DNA from: Herbidospora mongoliensis
GTDB taxonomy: Bacteria > Actinomycetota > Actinomycetes > Streptosporangiales > Streptosporangiaceae
Length of the DNA stretch: 64,000 nt
Direction of reading: 5' to 3'
NCBI RefSeq assembly: GCF_001570545.1
Contig: NZ_BBXD01000015.1
Location: 124,001-188,000, forward strand
Shown here: positions 42,030 to 50,645 of the stretch, one piece after another
Layout: every line of letters starts with the position of its first letter
How positions within the stretch are numbered: position 1 is the stretch's first letter
The notes under the pieces: model-generated
Told to the model about the DNA's origin: nothing
Database searches by the model: none
The model's input: the letters and a program-made list of their open reading frames with translations, nothing else
Translations under genes and position numbers: made by a program

Positions 42030-43048
42030 CCTTCCTCCAGCTCAAGGATCTGAAGATCCACTTCCCGACCGACGACGGTCTGGTCAAGTCGGTCGACGGC
42101 CTGTCGTTCGACCTCGAACGCGGCAAGACACTCGGCATCGTGGGCGAGTCGGGCTCGGGCAAGAGCGTCACCTCGCTCGGCATCCTGGGCCTGCACAAGG
42201 GCGGCCGGGCCAAGATCTCCGGTGAGGTCTGGCTCGACGGCGAGGAACTCGTCTCCGCCTCCCCCGAGCACGTCCGGTCGCTGCGCGGCAAGAAGATGTC
42301 GATGATCTTCCAGGACCCGCTGTCGGCGATGCACCCCTACTACACGGTGGGGGACCAGATCATCGAGGCCTACCGGATCCACAACAAGGTCTCCAAGAAG
42401 GTCGCCAAGAAGCACGCGATCGACATGCTCGGCCGGGTCGGCATCCCGCAGCCCGACCGCCGCGTCGACAGCTACCCGCACGAGTTCTCCGGCGGCATGC
42501 GCCAGCGCGCGATGATCGCGATGTCCCTGTCGTGCGACCCCGAGCTGCTGATCGCCGACGAGCCGACCACCGCGCTCGACGTGACCGTCCAGGCCCAGAT
42601 CCTCGACCTGATGCGGGACCTGCAGCGCGATTTCAACGCCGCGCTGATCATCATCACCCACGACCTGGGCGTGGTCGCCGAACTGTCCGACGACATCCTG
42701 GTCATGTACGGCGGCAAGTGCATCGAGTACGGCGCCGCCGACGACATCTTCGAGCGGCCCGAGCACCCGTACACCTGGGGTCTACTGGGGTCCATGCCCC
42801 GCCTCGACCGTGAGGTGACCGAGCGGCTGCTGCCGATCAAGGGCACCCCGCCCTCGCTCATCAACGTGCCGTCCGGCTGCGCCTTCCACCCGCGCTGCGC
42901 CTTCGAGCCGCGCAACGGCGGCAAGGGCCGCACGCTGGTGCCCGACCTGGTCGAGACCGAGGGAGGCCACCTGGTGCGCTGTCACCTCTCCCGGGAGGAA
43001 CGGCGGGACATCTGGGCCACCGAGATCAAGCCGAAGCTGGAGTCCTGA
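42026..43048 (+). CDS. Oligopeptide-type ABC transporter ATPase (DppD/OppD-like)
   Basis: The 340-residue ATPase has Walker [11 protein letters not shown], the signature [15 protein letters not shown], Walker [15 protein letters not shown] and the H-loop [12 protein letters not shown]. The C-terminal oligopeptide/dipeptide domain contains CAFHPRC, whose Cys residues with a later one can bind an Fe-S cluster in some relatives. It forms a heterodimer with the next gene's product and drives import. Start and stop overlap both neighbours. Confidence 0.94.
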   Translation: MTFLQLKDLKIHFPTDDGLVKSVDGLSFDLERGKTLGIVGESGSGKSVTSLGILGLHKGGRAKISGEVWLDGEELVSASPEHVRSLRGKKMSMIFQDPLSAMHPYYTVGDQIIEAYRIHNKVSKKVAKKHAIDMLGRVGIPQPDRRVDSYPHEFSGGMRQRAMIAMSLSCDPELLIADEPTTALDVTVQAQILDLMRDLQRDFNAALIIITHDLGVVAELSDDILVMYGGKCIEYGAADDIFERPEHPYTWGLLGSMPRLDREVTERLLPIKGTPPSLINVPSGCAFHPRCAFEPRNGGKGRTLVPDLVETEGGHLVRCHLSREERRDIWATEIKPKLES

Positions 43049-44061
43049 TGACCGAAACCATCCTGTCCGTCCAGGGGCTGGAGAAGCACTTCCCGGTCAC
43101 CAAGGGCCTGTTCAAGACCCAGGTCGGCGCGGTCAAGGCGGTCGACGGCATCAGCTTCGACGTGCGCAAGGGCGAGACGCTGGGCCTGGTCGGCGAGTCG
43201 GGGTGCGGCAAGACCACCACGGGCCGTCTGATCACCCGGCTGATCGAGCCGACCGGCGGGCAGATCACCTTCCAGGGTCACGACATCACCCACATGAAGC
43301 AGGGCAAGCTGCGCCCGCTCCGGCGTGACATGCAGATGATCTTCCAGGACCCGTACAGCTCGCTGAACCCCCGGCACACCGTCGGGGCCATCGTCGGGGC
43401 GCCGTTCCGGATCCAGGGCATCGAGACCGAGCACGGGACGAAGAAGGCCGTACAGGAGATCCTGGAACTGGTCGGTCTCAACCCCGAGCACTACAACCGC
43501 TATCCGCACGAGTTCTCCGGCGGCCAGCGGCAGCGCATCGGCATCGCCCGCACGCTCGCCCTGAAGCCCAAGCTGATCATCGCCGACGAGCCGGTGTCGG
43601 CTCTGGACGTGTCGATCCAGGCCCAGGTCGTCAACCTGCTGGAAGACCTGCAGAACGAGCTCGACCTGACCTACGTGGTGATCGCCCACGACCTGTCGGT
43701 CGTGCGGCACATCTCCGACCGGGTCGCGGTCATGTACCTCGGCAAGATCGTCGAAGTGGCCGAGCGCAAGGACCTGTACGCCTCGCCCATGCACCCGTAC
43801 ACCAACGCCCTGCTCTCGGCGGTCCCGATCCCCGACACGCGCCAGCGCGAGGGCCGCGAGCGCATCCGCCTGACGGGCGACGTGCCCTCGCCGCTGAACC
43901 CGCCGCCCGCCTGCCGCTTCCACACGCGCTGCTGGAAGGCCCAGGAGGTCTGCAAGACCACCGAGCCGCCCCTGGCGGAGCTGGCCCCCGGTCACGCGGT
44001 GGCCTGCCACTTCCCGGAGAACGCCCCGGCGAAGACCGAGGCGCCGGCCACCGTCGCCTAA
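43048..44061 (+). CDS. Oligopeptide-type ABC transporter ATPase (DppF/OppF-like)
   Basis: The 337-residue ATPase has Walker [14 protein letters not shown], signature [15 protein letters not shown], Walker [15 protein letters not shown] and H-loop [12 protein letters not shown], with the C-terminal [14 protein letters not shown] segment. It completes the importer. The ATG shares one base with the previous stop (TGATG). Its last 4 nt overlap the convergent hypothetical gene. Confidence 0.94.
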   Translation: MTETILSVQGLEKHFPVTKGLFKTQVGAVKAVDGISFDVRKGETLGLVGESGCGKTTTGRLITRLIEPTGGQITFQGHDITHMKQGKLRPLRRDMQMIFQDPYSSLNPRHTVGAIVGAPFRIQGIETEHGTKKAVQEILELVGLNPEHYNRYPHEFSGGQRQRIGIARTLALKPKLIIADEPVSALDVSIQAQVVNLLEDLQNELDLTYVVIAHDLSVVRHISDRVAVMYLGKIVEVAERKDLYASPMHPYTNALLSAVPIPDTRQREGRERIRLTGDVPSPLNPPPACRFHTRCWKAQEVCKTTEPPLAELAPGHAVACHFPENAPAKTEAPATVA

Positions 44062-44537
44062 CCTCCGGCCGCCCGCCTCCCGAGCGGGCGGCCCGCCAGG
44101 TCTTCGACGACTTCCTTGTACGCGGCCCGGAGGTTGATCCGGAACACCCGCCCGTCGGGCAGTTCGACCCTGATGCGGGCGCTGGCCCCGCGCTTGAGCA
44201 CGCCCTGACCGGGCCAGTCGACGGTGACGACCATGCCTTCACGGGGAAACGAGAACACGTCGTCGGCGCTGAAGGGCTGGTGCGTCACCCGGTCCCGGTG
44301 GACCGTCAGGAGTCCGGGCACCCATCCATGGTGCGAGAACGCATCTTCCGGCACCGGGAAGCCGTGCATGATCCCGTGAACCGTCATCGACCCGTCGGGA
44401 TGGCGCACCGGGACGGGCAGACCCGGCCGGAGGCCGAGCCGGATCAGGACATGTTCGACGGCGGCCACCGGTACCAGCCACACCATGATGAGCGCGAACC
44501 GCAGCCGTCGAGCCCATGATGCCTTCGCCATCGCCAC
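44058..44537 (-). CDS. Hypothetical membrane-anchored protein
   Basis: I do not recognise this 159-residue protein. It has a basic N-terminus and one hydrophobic segment (about residues 12-32, [21 protein letters not shown]), then a beta-rich domain with [14 protein letters not shown] and [23 protein letters not shown]. It is convergent with the importer operon (4-nt overlap) and divergent from the prenyltransferase gene across ~140 nt. Codon-position bias supports it as a gene. Confidence 0.6.
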   Translation of the reverse strand: MAMAKASWARRLRFALIMVWLVPVAAVEHVLIRLGLRPGLPVPVRHPDGSMTVHGIMHGFPVPEDAFSHHGWVPGLLTVHRDRVTHQPFSADDVFSFPREGMVVTVDWPGQGVLKRGASARIRVELPDGRVFRINLRAAYKEVVEDLAGRPLGRRAAGG

Positions 44538-44642
44538 CCCCTCATCAGGGGGACGAGCCGCGGCTACATCGAGTTCCCTAAGTACGCATATCTCCCCGGA
44601 TGCAGGTCAAGGACTCGCTTCCGGACGAAAAGTCTGGAAACA

Positions 44643-44671
44643 TCCGATCATCTAGCTTGTAAGTGATCGGA
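44643..44671. promoter_or_regulatory. Operator-like inverted repeat before the ebo-like operon
   Basis: TCCGATCA and TGATCGGA are exact reverse complements separated by 13 nt, with centres 21 nt apart (two helical turns). They end 7 nt before the ATG at 44679, where a bound regulator would block transcription or translation. Confidence 0.5.
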
Positions 44672-44678
44672 AGCCGTA

Positions 44679-45533
44679 ATGAGTCGAATCGGGTTGAAGG
44701 CGGCACTCGAACTGGTGCGTGCCCCCGCCACCCTCTCTGTCCCCGGTGACACCATGGCGGGCGCCACGCTCGCCGGGCGCAGCGGAACCCCTGCCCTGGC
44801 CGCGGCCTCGGTGCTGCTCTACTGGGCCGGAATGGCGCTGAACGACTGGGCCGACCGGGACATCGACGCGATCGAGCGTCCCGAGCGGCCCATCCCCTCG
44901 GGGCGGATCTCGGCGAACCAGGCCCTCGGCATCGCCGCCGGGCTCACCGGCGCCGGGATCACCGTCGCGGCCGTCGCGGGTGGCAAGAAGGGCTTCGCCA
45001 TCGCCTCCCTGCTGGGGGCGGCGGTGTGGGCGTACGACATGGGCCTGAAGCACACCCCGGCCGGTCCCGCCTCGATGGCCGCCTGCCGCACGCTCGACGT
45101 GATGCTCGGCGCCGGCAAGGTCACCCCGATGGCCTTCGCCGTCGGCGCGCACACCTACGGCATCAGCATCCTCGGCCGCGCCGAGGTGTCCGGGGCCGAC
45201 CCGGCCACGGTCCGGGGCGCTCTCGCCTGTACGGCCGCCGCCACGGGCCTGGCGGCCGTCTCGGTCGCCAGGGGCGCGGGCTCGGCCGTCGACAAGGCCA
45301 CCGCGGCCGCCCTCATCGCGGGCTACGCCGCCAGTGGCGGCAAGGCGACGCTGGCGCTGCGCGGCAAGCCCGACCCCGAGCAGGTGCGGCAGGCCGTGCG
45401 GGCCTCGATCATGGGCTTCGTGCCCCTCCAGGCGGCGGCAGTGGCCGGGGGCGGCAAGACCCGCAGCGCGCTGGGCCTGGTGGCGGCGCTGCCGATCGGG
45501 CGCTGGCTCTCGTCCAAGATGTCGACCGCATGA
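44679..45533 (+). CDS. UbiA-like prenyltransferase, SCO3242/EboC family
   Basis: The 284-residue membrane protein has the UbiA first Asp-rich motif NDWADRDIDAIERPERPIPSG and a second region WAYDMGLKH...CRTLDVMLGAGK. About eight hydrophobic segments are visible. It matches the SCO3242 family, which corresponds to EboC of the ebo cluster described in cyanobacteria, where the genes help move a precursor to the periplasm. The prenyl donor and acceptor are unknown. The next two genes (TIM-barrel protein and alkaline-phosphatase-type enzyme) match eboE and eboF order. Stop overlaps the next ATG. Confidence 0.82.
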   Translation: MSRIGLKAALELVRAPATLSVPGDTMAGATLAGRSGTPALAAASVLLYWAGMALNDWADRDIDAIERPERPIPSGRISANQALGIAAGLTGAGITVAAVAGGKKGFAIASLLGAAVWAYDMGLKHTPAGPASMAACRTLDVMLGAGKVTPMAFAVGAHTYGISILGRAEVSGADPATVRGALACTAAATGLAAVSVARGAGSAVDKATAAALIAGYAASGGKATLALRGKPDPEQVRQAVRASIMGFVPLQAAAVAGGGKTRSALGLVAALPIGRWLSSKMSTA

Positions 45534-46339
45534 ACTTCGGTTACTGCTCCAACGGCTTCCGCGACCACTCCCTGGACGACGCGTTCACCGTGCTCGCCGA
45601 CCTGGGATACACCGGCGTCGCGCTCACCCTCGACCACGGCCACCTGGGCGCCGACCCGACGTTCGACGAGGTCAGCCGGGTCGCGACTCGTCTCGGACGG
45701 CTCGGCCTGTCGGTCGTCGTCGAGACGGGCGGCCGCTACACCCTCGACCGGTTCCGCAAGCACTACCCGACGTTCCTCCACGAGGACGCCGCGCCGCGCC
45801 TGGCCTACACACGGCGGGCCATCGAGGTCGCGGCCGACCTCGGCGCCCCGGTCGTCCACTTCTGGAGCGGCATCCGCCCGGAAGAGGTCCCCGACGACCT
45901 CGCGTGGGACCGGCTGACGGCCCACTGCGAAACCCTGCTGGCCTACGCCGAGGAGCACGACGTGGTGCTCGGGTTCGAACCCGAGCCCGGCATGCTCGTC
46001 GACGACCTGGCCTCCTATGAGCGGCTGCGCAAGCGGCTGGGGGAGCCCGAGAGGTTCGGGCTGACCCTCGACATCGGGCACTGTCAGTGCCTGGAGCCCT
46101 GGCCGGTCGCCGAGTGCGTCCGGCGGGCGTCGCCCTACCTGGTACACGTCCAGATCGAGGACATGCGGCGAGGTGTCCACGAACATCTGGAGTTCGGCGA
46201 CGGAGAGATCGATTTCGCGCCCGTTCTGGCGGAGCTGCGCGAATTCGACGGGATGATCGCGGTCGAGCTGGCCCGGCATAGCCACGCCGCCCCGGCGGTC
46301 GCCCAGAGGTCCATCAATTTCCTCAGAGGATTGCGATAA
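45530..46339 (+). CDS. Sugar phosphate isomerase/epimerase-like TIM barrel (EboE-like)
   Basis: The 269-residue protein begins MNFGYCSNGFRDHSLDDAF and belongs to the xylose isomerase-like TIM-barrel superfamily. Metal-binding candidates are Glu in VLGFEPEPGML, Asp and His in LTLDIGHCQC, His and Glu in LVHVQIEDM, and Glu in MIAVELARHSH. The position after a UbiA-like gene matches eboE in ebo clusters, though it is shorter than many EboE proteins. The frame continues upstream to 45026 but only as antisense-free overlap with the prenyltransferase. The ATG overlaps the previous stop by 4 nt. Confidence 0.8.
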   Translation: MNFGYCSNGFRDHSLDDAFTVLADLGYTGVALTLDHGHLGADPTFDEVSRVATRLGRLGLSVVVETGGRYTLDRFRKHYPTFLHEDAAPRLAYTRRAIEVAADLGAPVVHFWSGIRPEEVPDDLAWDRLTAHCETLLAYAEEHDVVLGFEPEPGMLVDDLASYERLRKRLGEPERFGLTLDIGHCQCLEPWPVAECVRRASPYLVHVQIEDMRRGVHEHLEFGDGEIDFAPVLAELREFDGMIAVELARHSHAAPAVAQRSINFLRGLR

Positions 46340-46343
46340 AACC

Positions 46344-47642
46344 ATGCTCGTTATCAACGTGGTCGGGCTCACCCCGCGCCTGCTCGCCCACATGCCCAAC
46401 GTGTCGAAGCTGGGCAACGCCGCCGCTCTCAAGCCGGTGCTGCCCGCGGTGACCTGCTCGGTGCAGGCCTCCATCGTGACCGGCGCGATGCCCCGCGACC
46501 ACGGCATCGTCGGCAACGGCTGGTACTTCCGCGACCTCGGCGAGGTCTTCCTGTGGCGCCAGCACAACGCCCTCATCCAGGGCGAGCAGATCTGGGACGT
46601 CACCCGGGACCTGAAGACCGCCAACATCTGCTGGTGGTACGCCATGGGCACCAACTCCGACTTCGTGGTGACCCCCCGCCCGATCTACCACGCCGACGGA
46701 GCCAAGTCACCCGACGCGTACGTCCGCCCCCCGGAGTGGCACGACAGGCTCACCGGTTCCCTCGGGGAGTTCCCCCTGTTCACCTACTGGGGCCCGAACG
46801 CCGGCATCACCTCGTCGAACTGGATCATCGGCGCCACCCGGAAGCTCATCGACGATGAGAAGCCCGACCTGACGATGGTCTACATCCCGCACCTCGACTA
46901 CGACCTCCAGCGCTTCGGCCCCGACTCGCAGCAGGCGATCGCCGCCGCCAAGGCCGTCGACCAGGCCCTGGTCCCGCTGCTCGACCAGAACCCGGTCATC
47001 CTGTCGGAGTACGGCATCACCAACGCCTCGAAGGCCGTGGACATCAACCGCGCCCTGCGGCGGGAGGGCCTCCTGGAGGTCTACACCCAGGTCGGCATGG
47101 AGTATCTGGACCCGTGGACCAGCCGCGCCTTCGCGGTGTCGGACCACCAGATCTCCCACGTCTACGTGCGCGACTCCGCCGACATCCCGCGCGTCCGCGA
47201 CCTGATCGCGGGCCTCGACGGCGTCGACGAGGTGCTCGACCAGGCCGGCAAGGAGAAGTACGGCCTCGACCACGAACGAGCCGGGGAACTGGTCGCCGTG
47301 GCCGAGCCCGACGCCTGGTTCACCTACTACTACTGGCTCGACGACGACCGCGCCCCCGACTTCGCCAAGCTGGTCGAGATCCACCGCAAGCCCGGCTACG
47401 ACCCCGCCGAGCTCTTCATGACCAGCAAGGCCGTCGCCGCCAAGGCGCTCCTGCGCAAGAAGATGGGCTTCCGCTACGAGATGTCCGTCGTACCGTTGGA
47501 CCCGAAGCAGGTCAGCGGCAGCCACGGCCGCCTCCCCGACTCACCCGAGGACGGCCCGGTCCTGATCGGCCCCTGGGACGGCGAGAGCTACCACGCCACC
47601 GAGGTGAAGGACCTCCTGCTGAAGGAGCTGCGCCGGTCGTAG
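46344..47642 (+). CDS. Alkaline phosphatase/nucleotide pyrophosphatase family protein (EboF-like)
   Basis: The 432-residue protein resembles nucleotide pyrophosphatase/phosphodiesterases. VINVVGLTPRLL gives the first metal site, LPAVTCSVQASIVTGAMPRDHGIVGNGW includes the nucleophile Thr region, VYIPHLDYDLQRFG a metal His/Asp pair, and AVSDHQISHVYV the final Asp-His pair. No signal peptide is visible, so it acts in the cytosol. It starts 5 nt after the TIM-barrel gene and closes the three-gene cluster; a hairpin follows the stop. Confidence 0.82.
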   Translation: MLVINVVGLTPRLLAHMPNVSKLGNAAALKPVLPAVTCSVQASIVTGAMPRDHGIVGNGWYFRDLGEVFLWRQHNALIQGEQIWDVTRDLKTANICWWYAMGTNSDFVVTPRPIYHADGAKSPDAYVRPPEWHDRLTGSLGEFPLFTYWGPNAGITSSNWIIGATRKLIDDEKPDLTMVYIPHLDYDLQRFGPDSQQAIAAAKAVDQALVPLLDQNPVILSEYGITNASKAVDINRALRREGLLEVYTQVGMEYLDPWTSRAFAVSDHQISHVYVRDSADIPRVRDLIAGLDGVDEVLDQAGKEKYGLDHERAGELVAVAEPDAWFTYYYWLDDDRAPDFAKLVEIHRKPGYDPAELFMTSKAVAAKALLRKKMGFRYEMSVVPLDPKQVSGSHGRLPDSPEDGPVLIGPWDGESYHATEVKDLLLKELRRS

Positions 47643-47651
47643 AACGCAGAT

Positions 47652-47686
47652 GGGCCGTCGCGACCGCCTGCCCGGTCGCGCGGCCC
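47652..47686. terminator. Terminator hairpin after the ebo-like operon
   Basis: Arms of about 14 nt (GGGCCG-T-CGCGACCG against CGGTCGCG-C-GGCCC) pair except for one mismatch and a base offset, around a short loop, starting 10 nt after the stop. It also separates the operon from the convergent response regulator gene. Confidence 0.6.
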
Positions 47687-47717
47687 TTCGGCGTGATCAC
47701 CAAGCTGTGTGTTGTGG

Positions 47718-48401
47718 CTACGGATGCGCCCCGGGCGTGATCAGCCCGGTCTCGTAGGCCAGCACGACCGCCTGGACCCGGTCGCGCAGGCCCAGCTTGG
47801 TCAGCACGTTGCCCACGTGGGTCTTCACCGTCGTCTCGCTGACCACCAGTTCACGGGCGATCTCGGCGTTGGACAGGCCCTTGGCGATCAGCTTCAGCAC
47901 TTCGAGCTCACGCTCGGTCAGCCGGGCCAGCCGCGTCGGCGACGCCTGCTGATGAGCCGAGGGCAGCCGGCTGGCGAACTTGTCGAGCAGCCGCCGTGTC
48001 ACACTCGGCGCCACGATCGCGTCTCCTGCGGCCACCACCCGGATCGCCTGCAGCAGCTCGACGGGCGGCACGTCCTTCAGCAGGAACCCGCTCGCGCCGG
48101 CCCGGAGCGCCTCCACGATGTACTCGTCGAGGTCGAACGTGGTCAGCACCAGCACCCGGGGCACATGCGCCGACGCCGGGGCGTCACGGACGATCCGGCG
48201 GGTCGCCTCGATGCCGTCCATCCCGGGCATCCGGATGTCCATCAACACCACATCGGGCAGCAGCGCCCGAGACTGGTCCATCGCGGTCGAGCCGTCTCCG
48301 GCCTCGCCGACCACGGTCACGTCGGTCTCGGCCTCCAGGATGAACCTGAACCCCGTGCGCAGCAGCGGCTGGTCGTCGACCAACAACACCCTGATCGGCA
48401 T
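47718..48401 (-). CDS. NarL-type response regulator
   Basis: The 227-residue regulator has a receiver domain (VLLVDDQPLLRTGF, Asp55 in VLMDIRMPGMDG, TTFDLDEYI, Lys in GFLLKDVPP) and a LuxR HTH (LTERELEVLKLIAKGLSNAEIA, SETTVKTHVGNVLTKLG). The kinase gene ends directly before its start, with no gap, so they form a two-gene operon. Target genes are unknown. Confidence 0.93.
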   Translation of the reverse strand: MPIRVLLVDDQPLLRTGFRFILEAETDVTVVGEAGDGSTAMDQSRALLPDVVLMDIRMPGMDGIEATRRIVRDAPASAHVPRVLVLTTFDLDEYIVEALRAGASGFLLKDVPPVELLQAIRVVAAGDAIVAPSVTRRLLDKFASRLPSAHQQASPTRLARLTERELEVLKLIAKGLSNAEIARELVVSETTVKTHVGNVLTKLGLRDRVQAVVLAYETGLITPGAHP

Positions 48402-49586
48402 TTACCTGTCCTTGAGGGGGAAACGGGCCCGGACCTCGAATCCGCCCCCCGGTCGCGGGCCGATCCGCAGAACTCCACCATAGAGGGCAACTCGCTCCTT
48501 GATGCCCACGAGACCGTGCCCCTTGCTGCCGTTCTCCCTTTTCAGCACCAGCCCGCGCCCGTCGTCCTCGACGTGCACCATCAGCTCACTGGGCTCGTGC
48601 CGGACGGTCACCCACGCCCGCGCGGCGGGCCCGGCGTGCCGCAGGCTGTTGGTCAGCGCCTCCTGAACCAGCCGGTAGGCGGCCAGATCGACCCCCGGAG
48701 GCAGCTGCCGCGTCTCGCCCTCGAGCCAGAGCTGCGTGGTCAGCCCCGCCTCCCGCATCTGGTCGACGAGGCCCGGCAGGTCGTGCATCCCCGGCTGCGG
48801 CCCCCGCTCGGCGGGCCCGTCGGTCCGCAGCACGCCGACGATGCTGCGCATCTCGGCCATCGCCGTGCGCCCCATCTCCTCGATGGAGACCAGCGCGTCA
48901 CGCGCCACCCGGGGGTCCTTCTCCAGCATCGTACGAGCGGCGGCGGCCTGCACCGTCATCACCGAGACGTGGTGGGCGACCACGTCATGGAGCTCCCTGG
49001 CGATCCGCGACCGCTCCTCGGCCCGAGCCGCCCGGGTGTCGGCCTCACGGGCCCGTTCGAGCCGGTCGGCCCGGTCGACGAGCTCCCCGAGATAGGCCCG
49101 CCGCAACCGGGTCGTCCTTCCGATCACCCACACCAGGGCCGTGACGACCACGATGATGGCGTGATCGGTCCAGACGAGCTGCGGATTCCCCGGCAGCGCC
49201 CCGGCCAGGTAACCGGTCATGACCAGCACCGCCGCCAGCACGCTCAGCGCCAGCCCCCGCTGCGTGGCGACCGTGTAGAGCAGGATCATCGCCGCGAGGT
49301 CGGCCAGCCCGGCACTGTAGTCGAGCACGTTCAGCACCACGACCGGCACGGTCGTCGCCGCCAGCACCAGGAACGGCCACCGCCGGCGCAACGCCAGCGG
49401 CAGCGTGCACGAGACGATCAGCAGCAGACTGAACGCGTCGGCGGGCCGCTGCGGGAAGGCCGACAACCCCTCCCACTCGACGGTCGCGTGAGGCCCCACC
49501 GACAAGGCGAAGAGCAGCGAGAACGCGGTCATCACGACCGCGAGAACTGAGTCGCTGATCAGCTGCCGACGGGGGGAGGTGCGCAC
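48402..49586 (-). CDS. NarL-family sensor histidine kinase (HisKA_3)
   Basis: The 394-residue kinase has a short cytosolic N-terminus, about five or six membrane segments (to residue ~165), a coiled region, and RSRIARELHDVVAHHVSVMTV with the phospho-acceptor His. The HATPase domain has VQEALTNSLRHAG (N-box) and VHVEDDGRGLV (G1). The extracellular loops are short. The GTG start lies 72 nt from the RecB-like gene's stop. It pairs with the regulator that follows at once. Confidence 0.93.
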   Translation of the reverse strand: MRTSPRRQLISDSVLAVVMTAFSLLFALSVGPHATVEWEGLSAFPQRPADAFSLLLIVSCTLPLALRRRWPFLVLAATTVPVVVLNVLDYSAGLADLAAMILLYTVATQRGLALSVLAAVLVMTGYLAGALPGNPQLVWTDHAIIVVVTALVWVIGRTTRLRRAYLGELVDRADRLERAREADTRAARAEERSRIARELHDVVAHHVSVMTVQAAAARTMLEKDPRVARDALVSIEEMGRTAMAEMRSIVGVLRTDGPAERGPQPGMHDLPGLVDQMREAGLTTQLWLEGETRQLPPGVDLAAYRLVQEALTNSLRHAGPAARAWVTVRHEPSELMVHVEDDGRGLVLKRENGSKGHGLVGIKERVALYGGVLRIGPRPGGGFEVRARFPLKDR

Positions 49587-49657
49587 GCAATCAATTTAGG
49601 CCGCCTCCGGCCCACAGACCTCATCCCTAGGAACGAGCCGCCCGGAGCGGGGCGACC

Positions 49658-50539
49658 TCACAGTTCGTCGGTCGCCGCCCGCGCCGCCAGGCGCCGCGTC
49701 GGCCGGGGTCGCTGCTCCGGCACCGGCGGAGGAGTGCCGCCGAACTCGGGGCACAACGCCTGGTGGTCGCACCAGCCGCACAACCGGGACGGGCGATGGT
49801 GCCACTCACGTGTCGTCAACGATCGCTCGATCGCCTGCCACAGCGCCTCGACCTTGCGTTCGGTCGCGCGCAGGTCGGCCTCGTCGGGCTGGTAGCGCAG
49901 CACCTCGCCGCCACCGCCCAGATAGACGAGCTGGAGCAGCCGGGGCACCTCCCCGCGCTGCCGCCACAGCACCAGGGCGTAGAACTTCATCTGGAACAGC
50001 GCCTTGGCCTCGAACTGCGGCCCCGGCGCGGCGCCCGTCTTGTAGTCGACGACCCGGATCTCGCCGGTCGGCGCCACGTCGAGCCGGTCGACGTAGCCCC
50101 GCAGCATCAGCCCGCTGTCGAGCACCGCCTCCACATAGAGCTCCCGTTCGGCCGGTTCGAGCACCGTCGGGTCTTCCAGCGTGAAGTAGCGGTCGACCAT
50201 GCCGCGCGCCTGCTCCAGCCACTCGTCGCGCTCGGCGTCGGTCGCGAACAGGCCCTGGTAGGCGGGCTCCTCCTCCAGCAGCCGCCGCCACTGCGGGTCG
50301 AGCAGCTCGCGGGCCGCCGTGGCGGTGCGGGCGCCGGAGGGCAGGTCGTAGAGGCGTTCGAGCACGGCGTGGACGAGGGTGCCCCGCACGGCCGCCGCAG
50401 AGGGCTTCTCGGGGAGCTGGTCGATCACCCTGAACCGGTAGAGCAGCGGGCAGGTCATGAAGTCACCGGCACGGGAGGGGGACAGCGCGCCGATGACGGC
50501 GCGCTCCTCGGTCAGGGTCATGCCCAGACGATAGGCCAT
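49658..50539 (-). CDS. RecB/Cas4-like PD-(D/E)XK exonuclease
   Basis: The 293-residue protein is a stand-alone RecB-family nuclease. LSPSRAGDFMTCPLLYRFRVID holds the first Cys; RGTLVHAVLERL is the nuclease entry motif; YVDRLDVAPTGEIRVVDYKTG carries the catalytic D-x(n)-DYK; and the C-terminal CGWCDHQALCPEF adds three Cys for a [4Fe-4S] cluster as in AddB and Cas4. I start at 50539 (MAYRLGMTLTEERA), preceded by a G-rich stretch; 50521 is possible. A similar gene (Rv2119) neighbours trmI in M. tuberculosis. Divergent from the site-2 protease gene. Confidence 0.88.
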   Translation of the reverse strand: MAYRLGMTLTEERAVIGALSPSRAGDFMTCPLLYRFRVIDQLPEKPSAAAVRGTLVHAVLERLYDLPSGARTATAARELLDPQWRRLLEEEPAYQGLFATDAERDEWLEQARGMVDRYFTLEDPTVLEPAERELYVEAVLDSGLMLRGYVDRLDVAPTGEIRVVDYKTGAAPGPQFEAKALFQMKFYALVLWRQRGEVPRLLQLVYLGGGGEVLRYQPDEADLRATERKVEALWQAIERSLTTREWHHRPSRLCGWCDHQALCPEFGGTPPPVPEQRPRPTRRLAARAATDEL

Positions 50540-50645
50540 GCCCCCGACACTTCCCGGGCGAGAACGCCTGTGCAGATCCCGCCGGGCGCTGGCGGACGGC
50601 GTGGCCCGCGTAGGATCCATGCCTAGGAAGGGGTACCAGAACACT

